Below are positions 54,067 to 64,000 of a stretch of 64,000 nt of DNA, piece after piece. A model generated the notes under the pieces. That model saw only the letters and a list, made by a program, of their open reading frames with translations, did no database searches and was not told the DNA's origin. The number at the start of each line of letters is the position of its first letter. The first letter of the stretch is position 1. This DNA is from Cystobacter fuscus (lineage in GTDB: Bacteria; Myxococcota; Myxococcia; Myxococcales; Myxococcaceae), in the NCBI RefSeq assembly GCF_002305875.1, contig NZ_CP022098.1, forward strand, positions 1,240,001 to 1,304,000, in the 5' to 3' direction. The translations under genes were made by a program, and so were the position numbers.

Positions 54067-56076
54067 TTACCAGCGATGCGCCACGCCCACGCCCCCGTAG
54101 AGTGACCGGGGAGGCGTCGGCTCGAAGTAGCGCCCCCGGCTCGCGTTCACCCGCACGTTGTCGATGGCCCGTGCCGACAGCAGGTTCTGCAAGCCCAGGA
54201 AGGGACTCAGCTCGAACCCCCCAATGGGGATGCGGTGCGCCAGCCGCGCATTCACCACCCAGGCCATGGGCACCCGCACCGTGTTCGCGTCGTCCGCGTA
54301 CATCCCCCCGGTGCTGAACATCTCCACCGCCGCCAGCGCGCCGCTCGCATGTTGGTACATCGCCTCCGCGCTCACCTGGTGCGTGGGAATGCCCGGCACG
54401 CGCTTGCCTCCCTCCACCGTGGCCCGCAGGGCGTTGTAGGCCGCCCGCAGCCGCAGCCACTCCGTCACCCGCGCCTCCAGCGCCACCTCCGCCCCCACGT
54501 GCTGAGAGCGCGCCGTGTTGCGGTAGTACGCCCGTGTCGACTCGTCCTCGTAGCGCACCAGCCCGTCGCGCAGCCACACCGAGTACAGCGCCACGTCGTA
54601 GCGCAGCCGGCTCCAGAGCCGTCCCCGCGCCCCCACCTCCACCCCGTTGGAGCGCTGGGGCCTCAACTCCCGCGACAGGCCTCCGCCCGCTCCCGGCGGC
54701 AGCGCCAGCTCCGTCGTCGTCGGCGCCTCGAAGGCCTGGGTGAAGCTCGTGAAGACAGACACCTCCTCCCGAGGCGACCAGATGAGTCCCAGCCGCCCCG
54801 TGGGCTGCTGGAAGGTCCGCGCTCCCGTCGCGTCCCCGTCCTCCTTCAGGAAGTCCTCCACCGCGTAGCGCGACACGTCGTAGCGCACCCCCGCGACGGC
54901 CGTCAGGTGCTCGAGAAGCGCCAGCTCCTCCTGGGCATACACCCCCAGCGCCAGCACGTTCTCGTCCTGGTCGAGCTGCACCGCGCCGCCGGGCCGGCCC
55001 TCCACGTTGTCGTGGTTCTTGCGCCGGTCCGCCTGTGATTGCACCTCCGCCCCCAGGGTGAAGCGGCTGCGCAGGCCCCACAGCGGCGCCCGGTTGTCGT
55101 AGCGCGCCGACACCCCATCGAACGTCCGGTCGAACGCCACCACTACCCCCGGCAGCGCGTTCTGGAAGCCCCGCAGCGACAGGAAGCCCCGGGCCTCCAG
55201 CGCGTGCGCCTCGCCCAGGCGCAGCCGGTACGTCAGCCCCAGCCGCCCCTGGCGCACCGCCTCGCCCGCGCGGGCCGCCAGGTTGAGCGGCGCGGCCTGC
55301 CGGGGGTCGGCCTCCAGCTCCTCCTGCGTCAGCGCGCCCGGATCTCCAGCCTCGGGTGCGTCCACCAGCGACAGCACCGCCGTCAGCTCCGAGTTCTCAC
55401 CCGGCGTCCAGCCCACCTTGCCGTTGAAGAGCACCTGCTCCGTGGCCGATTGCCGCCGCCAGCCCGTCTGCGCGAGCCGCGACGCGCCCACCATCCAGCG
55501 CACCGGCCCGCTCGTCCCTCCGCCCTTCACGTTCAACTTCCACAGGCCGTACTCCCCGTTCACCGTGCGCGCCTCCACGTAGGGGCGCTCGGGGCCGTCC
55601 TCGGTGGTGAGGCTCACCACGCCGCCCGCCGCGTTGCCGTACAGCGACGAGGCCAGTCCCCGCAGCACCTCGATGCGCGACACCATCGCCATGTCCAGCA
55701 GGTCCACGTTCGACTGCCCATCCGGCAGGGTCTCCGGGAATCCATCCACCACCACGGTGACTCCCCGGATGCCGAACGCCGAGCGCGCCCCGAAGCCCCG
55801 CAGGGACAGCCGCAAATCCTGCGAGGCGTTGTTGCGGCTCTGGACCACGAGCCCCGGTACTCCCACCAGGGCCTCGTACATGCCCAGGGTGGGGCGGCCC
55901 GTCTGGATGTCCTCCTCCTCCACGACACTCACCGCCGCGGGAGTGCGGTTCAGGGGCGTGGGCACCCGGGGCGCCACCACCGTCGTCTCTCCGGGGGCGG
56001 GGGGCGTCTCGGGCGCCGGGGAAGGGGATTGTGCGAGGGCCAGAGACAGGAGCGCGCCAGGGAGCAGCCAGGACAT
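54067..56076 (-). CDS. TonB-dependent outer-membrane receptor
   Basis: 669 aa from the ATG at 56076. Signal peptide MSWLLPGALLSLALA. A TonB-box-like region (GETTVVAPRV) leads to the plug domain (about 45-165: GMYEALVGVPGLVVQSRNNASQDLRLSLRGFGARSAFGIRGVTVVVDGFPETLPDGQ, RIEVLRGLASSLYGNAAGGVV) and a 22-strand-type barrel ending GGVGVAHRW with terminal aromatic Trp. The closest look is to FecA/catecholate-siderophore-type receptors (ARSAFGIRGV, PDGQSNVDLLD). Ligand is not determinable; no Fur-like box or transport partner was noticed nearby. It converges with the immunity gene and is divergent from the kinase at 56244. Confidence 0.93.
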   Translation of the reverse strand: MSWLLPGALLSLALAQSPSPAPETPPAPGETTVVAPRVPTPLNRTPAAVSVVEEEDIQTGRPTLGMYEALVGVPGLVVQSRNNASQDLRLSLRGFGARSAFGIRGVTVVVDGFPETLPDGQSNVDLLDMAMVSRIEVLRGLASSLYGNAAGGVVSLTTEDGPERPYVEARTVNGEYGLWKLNVKGGGTSGPVRWMVGASRLAQTGWRRQSATEQVLFNGKVGWTPGENSELTAVLSLVDAPEAGDPGALTQEELEADPRQAAPLNLAARAGEAVRQGRLGLTYRLRLGEAHALEARGFLSLRGFQNALPGVVVAFDRTFDGVSARYDNRAPLWGLRSRFTLGAEVQSQADRRKNHDNVEGRPGGAVQLDQDENVLALGVYAQEELALLEHLTAVAGVRYDVSRYAVEDFLKEDGDATGARTFQQPTGRLGLIWSPREEVSVFTSFTQAFEAPTTTELALPPGAGGGLSRELRPQRSNGVEVGARGRLWSRLRYDVALYSVWLRDGLVRYEDESTRAYYRNTARSQHVGAEVALEARVTEWLRLRAAYNALRATVEGGKRVPGIPTHQVSAEAMYQHASGALAAVEMFSTGGMYADDANTVRVPMAWVVNARLAHRIPIGGFELSPFLGLQNLLSARAIDNVRVNASRGRYFEPTPPRSLYGGVGVAHRW

Positions 56077-56243
56077 CCGGGAACACCTTCGTTCGGAAGC
56101 AGGGGGAGTCGCGCCTGTCTGCCCGGCTTCGGGGCGCTCCGCCACAGCGTCTTTTTCGCCGGGTGATAGAAACCGGACGAACGTGTATGGACAACTCTCG
56201 TGAGGGGGTGCCGCGACACTGCTAACGTCCTCGCGCCCCAGTC

Positions 56244-59353
<3,110 letters not shown>

Positions 59354-59357
<4 letters not shown>

Positions 59358-59803
59358 ACGGCGACAGTCTTGGACGTCCCATCGAGATCCTCCTCGTGGA
59401 GGACAACCCCGGCGACGTGCGCCTGACGATCGAGGCGCTCAAGGAGGGCAAGGTGAGCAACCGTCTCTCCGTCGCGCGCGATGGGGTGGAGGCGCTCGCC
59501 TTCCTGCGCCGCGAGGGGCCGCACGCCAGCGCCCCGCGGCCGGACCTCATCTTGTTGGATCTGAACCTGCCGCGCCGGGACGGACGCGAGGTGCTGGCGG
59601 AGATCAAGGCGGATGCCCGGTTGCGCCGCATCCCCGTGGTGGTGCTCACCACGAGCAAGGCGGAGGAGGACATCCTGCGCACCTACGATCTGCACGCCAA
59701 CTGCTACATCAACAAGCCGGTGGACCTGGACCAGTTCATCTCCGTGGTGCGCTCCATCGATGACTTCTGGCTCTCCGTGGTGCGGTTGCCCGGAGGAGAT
59801 TGA
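59354..59803 (+). CDS. Stand-alone receiver-domain response regulator (Rcp1-like)
   Basis: 149 aa, one CheY-like receiver with no output domain: acidic EDNPGD near 16-21, phospho-acceptor Asp69 ([13 protein letters not shown]), [11 protein letters not shown] and the Lys in [12 protein letters not shown]. The loop insert and C-terminal helix resemble Rcp1, the partner of phytochrome kinases. It is coupled to the kinase by a 4-nt overlap and followed by a receiver-kinase hybrid, so it probably relays phosphate between the two. Confidence 0.93.
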
Positions 59804-59811
59804 GGCCCGCC

Positions 59812-60975
59812 ATGAGCATGGACGAAGGGCGCGTGCTGCGGCTGCTCCTGGTGGAGGACAACCCGGGAGATGCCCGGCTGTTCAAGGAGGAACTCAAGCG
59901 GGTGACGTCCGTGCGGTTCGACGTGCGCCACGTCATGCGCCTGGCGGAGGCCGAGGCCCTGGTGGGCGAGCCCGGCCTGGACGCGGTGCTGTTGGACCTG
60001 TCACTGCCGGATGGGCACGGCCTGGCCAACATCGAGCGCATGGTGCGGGCGGCGCCCACGCTGCCCCTGGTGGTGCTCACCGGCACGGACGACGACGAGC
60101 TCGCCATGCGCGCGGTGCACGCGGGCGCGCAGGACTACCTCGTGAAGGGACAGGTGACGGGGCCGCTGCTCGTGCGCGCGCTGCGCTACGCCATCGAGCG
60201 CAAGCGCGTGGAGGAGGGGCTCAAGCGCGAGGAAGCCGCGCGCCAGACGGCGCTCTTCCGCGAGCAGTTCCTCGGCATCCTCGGGCACGACCTGCGCAAT
60301 CCCTTGCAGGCCATCACCGGCAACGCCGCGCTGCTCCTGCGCTACGGCGGCCTGTCCGAGCCCCAGCGCAAGGCCGTCCACCGCATCTCCAACTCCGCGG
60401 AGCGCATGGCGCGGATGATTGGCGACCTGCTCGACTTCACGCGCACGCGCCTGGGCGGGGGCTACACGCTGCAGCGCACGGAGATGAACGTGCACGACGT
60501 GCTGCGGCAGGTGGTGGAGGAGCTGGAGGTGGCGCATCCGGGGCGCAAGTTCGAGCTGAACGTGTCCGGCACCGGCTGGGGCACGTGGGACATGGGCCGC
60601 ATCGCCCAGGCGGCCTCCAACCTGGTGGGCAACGCGGTGCAGTACTCCCCCGAGGACAGCGTGGTGCGGGTGAGCGCGTGCGACGAGGGTCCGGGCGTGC
60701 GGGTGGAGGTGCGCAATGGCGGTCCGCCCATCCCCGCCGAGCGGATGCCGCACATCTTCGATCCCTTCGTGCGCGGCGCCGAGGTGTCCCGGGCCCGCAC
60801 GGGACTGGGGCTCGGGCTCTACATCACCCATGAGATCGTGAAGGCACATGGGGGCACCCTGCAGGTGCGCTCCACGGAGGCCGAGGGCACGTGCTTCTGG
60901 ATGAACCTGCCGCGGCAGCTGCCCTCCGCTCCGGCCTCGCTCGGCTCCTCGCCCGAGGGGCTGGCGGGCATCTGA
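59812..60975 (+). CDS. Hybrid receiver-histidine kinase
   Basis: 387 aa from the ATG at 59812 (GAGG 6 nt before; an upstream TTG at 59800 is possible). N-terminal receiver (about 10-130: [17 protein letters not shown], phospho-Asp62 in VLLDLSLPDGHG), a short helix, HisKA with H159 (FLGILGHDLRNPLQAITGN), and HATPase (about 260-375; SNLVGNAVQYSPEDS, TGLGLGLYITHEIV). A receiver in front of a kinase suggests that phosphorylation by the upstream pair gates this kinase; its output partner is not in the window. Third gene of the signalling operon. Confidence 0.92.
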   Translation: MSMDEGRVLRLLLVEDNPGDARLFKEELKRVTSVRFDVRHVMRLAEAEALVGEPGLDAVLLDLSLPDGHGLANIERMVRAAPTLPLVVLTGTDDDELAMRAVHAGAQDYLVKGQVTGPLLVRALRYAIERKRVEEGLKREEAARQTALFREQFLGILGHDLRNPLQAITGNAALLLRYGGLSEPQRKAVHRISNSAERMARMIGDLLDFTRTRLGGGYTLQRTEMNVHDVLRQVVEELEVAHPGRKFELNVSGTGWGTWDMGRIAQAASNLVGNAVQYSPEDSVVRVSACDEGPGVRVEVRNGGPPIPAERMPHIFDPFVRGAEVSRARTGLGLGLYITHEIVKAHGGTLQVRSTEAEGTCFWMNLPRQLPSAPASLGSSPEGLAGI

Positions 60976-61052
60976 GTCGTGGAATGCGTGAAGGCCGTGG
61001 GGCTGCCCCGGTGGGTCGGGGGACCTACCTTGTTCCGAAAGGAGGTCGCTCC

Positions 61053-61214
61053 ATGGGATTCCTCATCGGATTCGGTCTGTTCTTCCTCGTCATCCTGTTC
61101 ACCATCGTCTTCGGAGGCGTGAGCAAGTTGGGAGACCGGCGCGTGGCGTTGGAGGGGCGTCCCACGCGGGATCAGCGCCTGCCCACGCAGCAGGGCGCCT
61201 CGGTGGTGCCCTAG
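61053..61214 (+). CDS. Tiny single-pass membrane protein
   Basis: 53 aa with a near-perfect Shine-Dalgarno AAAGGAGGT 6 nt before the ATG. Residues 2-23 (GFLIGFGLFFLVILFTIVFGGV) are one transmembrane helix; the rest is short, basic and polar (KLGDRRVALEGRPTRDQR). No homologue is recognised. The strong translation signal makes it a credible gene. Confidence 0.65.
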   Translation: MGFLIGFGLFFLVILFTIVFGGVSKLGDRRVALEGRPTRDQRLPTQQGASVVP

Positions 61215-61428
61215 CCCGGATTGAGCACGGGAAGCGGGAACACGGCGTGGGGACCAACCGAAAACTGGCGTGAGCATCACCTCCCCCTTCCGTGCGGGGG
61301 GCGATCTCTGCCCTCAAGGCCCCGAGTTCGGGCTGGGTGGGGTGGGCTCGTCCTTGGCAGGCGCGAGAATAGGTCCGGTGGTCAGTAGCAGCCCGGCAAC
61401 CGAGCGCCCGCTACGGGGTCCCCCGCTT

Positions 61429-62013
61429 CTATTCTCCCGGTCCCTCTTTCTTCTCCAGCCTCCTGGCAATGGAGAAGGGATAGATGGCGCGGTGATTGAT
61501 GTTTCGATAGTACACCGCCAGATAGCGCTCCCCACCAATCTGAATGACGGTTTGAACTGGCGGCTCGGCCTGACTGTCAAACCAAGTGTCTGCCTCCTCC
61601 CGGGTGTTGAATATGGCCGCCGCTGGCGGGAGGCCATCCCGCATCATCTCCTCTATATGGAGTTCAAGAGCCGGATGTGGCACCAGCGAACTGCGCTTGC
61701 CGTCACGAGATGTCATGATGACGTGGTATTCGTCGGCGATCAGCACGTAGGCCAGATCGGATGGCTTGGGTTCTATTCCAAGCCAGGAATAAGCCTCGTC
61801 GCGCGTGTTGAAGGTGGCGATCACCCGGTCAGGGGCCTTGGACTCAACATCCTTACGGTAGCTCTCGAACTCATGGGACTGACCATTCCGCCAGACGAAC
61901 CAGAGCGCGTCGATGGCAAGGAGAAACAGCTCTTTCTCCTTGAGGGACTGAGCATGCTCTCGGCTCTTCCCGAGAAGCTCCTGCGCCTCGATGATTTGGT
62001 CGAAAATCGTCAC
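61429..62013 (-). CDS. Hypothetical protein with a tandem internal repeat
   Basis: 194 aa from a GTG at 62013 that overlaps the stop of the lipoprotein gene upstream (GTGA), so the two are coupled. Cytoplasmic, no signal. After an N-terminal helix rich in Glu and Lys it has two copies of a roughly 48-residue unit (about 65-113 and 133-181), each opening FNTR(D/E)EA and followed by strands with aromatic and basic residues. No family is recognised. The small partner, the coupling and the lipoprotein neighbour recall toxin-immunity pairs, in which case this would be the immunity partner. Confidence 0.75.
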   Translation of the reverse strand: MTIFDQIIEAQELLGKSREHAQSLKEKELFLLAIDALWFVWRNGQSHEFESYRKDVESKAPDRVIATFNTRDEAYSWLGIEPKPSDLAYVLIADEYHVIMTSRDGKRSSLVPHPALELHIEEMMRDGLPPAAAIFNTREEADTWFDSQAEPPVQTVIQIGGERYLAVYYRNINHRAIYPFSIARRLEKKEGPGE

Positions 62014-62699
62014 GGCGCCACCGTCGCGATGTAGGGCTCGCAGACAACTTCCGATGAAGCCAAAGCTGCCGCTGGAACCAGGGCAATGAGCGCCCCGGGA
62101 GGGAAGACCACAACGAAGACAACTCCTGCGACAACGACAAGACTCCCCATCAAGGCCTCATTGCGATTGCGCTTCAGCCAATCAATTGCTCGGGCCGTGG
62201 CTGAGAACTCCTGGGGACGACGCTCCTGCAACTCCTCGCAGTCGAGATAGGGCTGCATGCACGATTTCGTGCAGTGCGCCCTCTTGGCTCCAATCGAGGC
62301 CTCGATGTGTGAGTAGTCCTCGGAAAGGGGGCGTTTCACACACGTGTTGATGCACTCGTTGAACTCTCCATGACAATCTCGCTGGCGAGCAGCCGCAAGC
62401 ACGATGCGTCCGTATGTTCTCTCGGCGCGGGGCTGGAGCCTGAATTGCGAAAGGTCAAACTCCTCCACGGGGCGCCATCTGTGCGTGACGTGACCGCTGG
62501 GGGATTCTTGGATGACGAGCACGTACCGGCCGAGCTCTTCGACGGCGGGAGAAAAGGTGCCACCGCTCATCCCCGCGGACTCACGGGTGCTCGCGTCGTC
62601 GGTCGGAGCCAGGGTAGCCGGTCCCGATGCACAGCCCGACACGATGATCCCCAAGAGGACCAATGCCCTTGAGACCAAGGTGTCATTCGCGTCTTTCAT
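62010..62699 (-). CDS. Cys-rich lipoprotein with hydrophobic C-terminal segment (possible secreted effector)
   Basis: 229 aa from the ATG at 62699. Signal ends in the lipobox VSGC (Cys23). The middle (about 100-150) has paired cysteines (DCHGEFNECINTC, HCTKSCMQPYLDC), probably a disulfide-stabilised helical hairpin. A long hydrophobic stretch (GSLVVVAGVVFVVVFPPGALIALVPAAALA, about 178-212) could insert into a membrane. No family is recognised. A lipoprotein followed directly by an overlapping small cytoplasmic gene is how SitA/SitI-type loci look, but no known toxin domain is present, so this remains a guess. Confidence 0.75.
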   Translation of the reverse strand: MKDANDTLVSRALVLLGIIVSGCASGPATLAPTDDASTRESAGMSGGTFSPAVEELGRYVLVIQESPSGHVTHRWRPVEEFDLSQFRLQPRAERTYGRIVLAAARQRDCHGEFNECINTCVKRPLSEDYSHIEASIGAKRAHCTKSCMQPYLDCEELQERRPQEFSATARAIDWLKRNRNEALMGSLVVVAGVVFVVVFPPGALIALVPAAALASSEVVCEPYIATVAP

Positions 62700-62707
62700 G
62701 CGACCAA

Positions 62708-62736
62708 AGTATAGTGCGGTGATGTAGGCATCACAA
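62708..62736 (-). promoter_or_regulatory. Sigma-70-like promoter of the lipoprotein gene
   Basis: On the minus strand TTGTGA (62736-62731), 17 nt, TATACT (62713-62708). The predicted start point lies within a few nt of the ATG at 62699, so the mRNA would be nearly leaderless, in line with the absence of a visible Shine-Dalgarno. Confidence 0.55.
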
Positions 62737-62764
62737 GCCACGAATATACGCTACCGCGCCGTGG

Positions 62765-62950
62765 TCATCTTCCGTTCTCGGGTGCGGTAGGGACGGCCCA
62801 TCGCCGTTTTTTGGCTGAAGCCCCTCCCCCGCACAGAACCCAGTTGAGTCGCGTCTTGTCGGAGTGCGGTTCCAGCGTGAACTTGCGTAACCGCTCCCGT
62901 GGAACCTCGAGGAGTTGTCTCCCGGCTCCCTCGTGTTCGAAGCCCCTCAC
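62765..62950 (-). pseudogene. Group II intron reverse-transcriptase remnant
   Basis: The 61-codon frame reads RGFEHEGAGRQLLEVPRERL.. then KFTLEPHSDKTRLNWVL, recognisably the palm/thumb junction of group II intron-encoded reverse transcriptases (usual form: VVGFQHEADARRFL..LRERLAKFGLELHPDKTRLIEFGR). The catalytic YADD just before it and everything after KTRL are lost. It lies in the 414-bp space between the lipoprotein and FRG genes, which otherwise holds nothing I can identify. Confidence 0.55.
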
Positions 62951-63113
62951 TGTTGAATTGGCGTTGGAAATAGATGAAGTCGCCAGGTTTTATAATTGGC
63001 CTCGAGGAGAATGCTGAATGGAGGTGGCTGACGTGTTCTTTTCCAGCGCCGCCGCCGCGGAAGTTGGCATCTTGACCCTGCTGTCCACGTGACCGGGGCG
63101 AGCCCGATCCGGG

Positions 63114-63923
63114 CTAGAGCCCCTCGGGAGTAGAACCAGGGGGCTTGGGATTGTAGTAGCGCCGCAGCCACCGCGACAGCCCGTCCAGGCCCGGAAACAA
63201 CACCCGCTCGGTGATGTTGGTCTGGTCGAGCTTGTCGCGCACCTCGTGCTTGAGTTGCGCGGGGACGATGATGCGGCGCACCCCCCGCTCCTGATGCTCC
63301 AGGAACGTGTCCAGCCGGCTCGAGGGCGCGTTCATCACCGAGAAGAGGGCGAACTGGTTGATGATGCGCTCGTCGAGCGAGGGGGGCTCGAAGAAGAGCA
63401 CGAAGGAGCGGCGGGTGAGTTGATCGAAGGACTTGAGCCTCGGGGCCACCTCCTCGAGCATCTCCGCGCTGAAGACATCCGCGCCTTCCTGCCGCAGCTG
63501 CTCCTTGAGAGGCCGCGGCAGCAGCCGGTTCGTCTCGCGGTAGTCCACGCTCCACACCACGCCGTCCGTGCCGTACAGCTCCAGGTTCTCCGACAGGAAG
63601 TGCAGCGCCACGTAGGGGCTGAATGTCCAGTCCAGCAGCCGCGTGGGCAGTCCATGGTGCTGGGCGAGCGCCAACCAATCCCAGACACTGCCGCAGGGGT
63701 AGGCGGTGCCGCGCGCGTACTTGCGGAAGGCGCGCAGCATGACGTGCTCCTGGCGCGAGTAATCCCCACCCCGTCGGTTGAGCCCCGTGGCCAGGTCCAT
63801 GCTGGAGTCCGGCATGCCACGAAAGGCGAGCGTGGGGCGGAAGCGATGAAGTGCTTCGTTCCACGAGCCCTCGAAGAGCAGCTCCTGCAACTCCACCCAG
63901 CTCTTCACCCGATGTTCGAGCAC
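63114..63923 (-). CDS. FRG-domain protein
   Basis: 269 aa from a GTG at 63923 (GGGGA 5 nt before); a GTG at 63956 is the alternative but its GAGGAG is only one base away. The FRG domain, named for its conserved Phe-Arg-Gly, is clear: VKSWVELQELL, TLAFRGMPDSS, LRAFRKYA, WDWLALAQHHGLPTRLLDWTFSPYVALHFL, SFVLFFEPPSLDERIINQFALFSVMN, IIVPAQLKHEVRDKL. The domain is frequent in phage-defence and mobile loci, but its biochemical role is not settled. It follows 5-40 bp after another minus-strand gene that ends at 63962. Confidence 0.88.
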   Translation of the reverse strand: MLEHRVKSWVELQELLFEGSWNEALHRFRPTLAFRGMPDSSMDLATGLNRRGGDYSRQEHVMLRAFRKYARGTAYPCGSVWDWLALAQHHGLPTRLLDWTFSPYVALHFLSENLELYGTDGVVWSVDYRETNRLLPRPLKEQLRQEGADVFSAEMLEEVAPRLKSFDQLTRRSFVLFFEPPSLDERIINQFALFSVMNAPSSRLDTFLEHQERGVRRIIVPAQLKHEVRDKLDQTNITERVLFPGLDGLSRWLRRYYNPKPPGSTPEGL

Positions 63924-63961
63924 GTGAGTCCCCGCCGGTTGTCTTTGTCCTACCACGCTCC

Positions 63962-64000
63962 TCAGTGAGCGGAAGCTTCCGTGAGCTTGAGCTGCTCCAG
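63962..64000 (-). CDS. Partial upstream gene, last 12 codons
   Basis: An open minus-strand frame enters the window from the right and ends LEQLKLTEASAH-stop at 63962, just before the FRG gene. The TGAGGAG at its stop could help start the FRG gene. Too short to identify. Confidence 0.35.
   Translation of the reverse strand: MEQLKLTEASAH

Overview
The window looks like the chromosome of a predatory, fruiting-type myxobacterium (Myxococcota, most likely the Cystobacterineae, near Archangium, Cystobacter or Melittangium). The grounds are very high GC with GC-rich third codon positions, many lipoprotein-type secreted hydrolases, a FimU/PilV/PilW/PilX/PilY1 pilus-tip operon, PAS/GAF sensor kinases paired with small receiver proteins, and Tox-REase-5/Imm52 toxin-immunity pairs of the kind common in myxobacteria. 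Species was not determined.

Layout. 1-1823: 3'-truncated 7TMR-DISM sensor kinase. 1940-3125: decayed transposases (IS5-type tail, broken IS91-type gene). 3211-7644: two divergent regulator/dehydrogenase pairs (TetR-SDR, LysR-SDR), each with a palindrome in the gap, and an ECF sigma factor with a SnoaL-like tail. 7786-8115: small lipoprotein.

8125-28022 is a chitin and amino-sugar island. A GntR/DasR-like regulator, an SIS-type GlcN-6-P deaminase and NagA form an overlapping leftward operon. MurQ, a fused EIIA-HPr-EI protein and a GlcNAc permease with two EIIB domains form a rightward operon, with DasR-like boxes between the two. Downstream are a GH20 hexosaminidase, three GH18 chitinases with different binding modules, an unassigned secreted glycan-active protein and an ECF sigma factor. 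Extracellular chitinases and hexosaminidase would release GlcNAc, the PTS would import it as GlcNAc-6-P, and NagA plus the deaminase would feed it into glycolysis. MurQ adds MurNAc-6-P from prey or recycled peptidoglycan. Three chitinase-region promoters share a two-part motif (TTGACCCG, 18 nt, TCT) that none of the other upstream regions I compared shows in full.

28204-38171: an N-terminally truncated Tox-REase-5 toxin with its Imm52 immunity gene, an MhpA-like flavin monooxygenase, a catalytic/non-catalytic M16 protease pair, a DUF1615 lipoprotein and an M4 metalloprotease. 38356-45961: minor-pseudopilin and PilY1 operon. 46025-51368: lipoprotein, argS, a Cys-rich protein and a long acyl-CoA dehydrogenase. 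51570-54059: a full-length lipoprotein toxin with Tox-REase-5 domain and its Imm52 partner, paralogous to the truncated pair. 54067-60975: TonB-dependent receptor, then a three-gene signalling operon. 61053-64000: a tiny membrane protein, a lipoprotein/partner pair that may be another toxin-immunity module, a group II intron reverse-transcriptase remnant, an FRG-domain protein and the end of another gene.

I saw no tRNA, rRNA or CRISPR array. All functional calls rest on motif recognition by eye; no searches were run.
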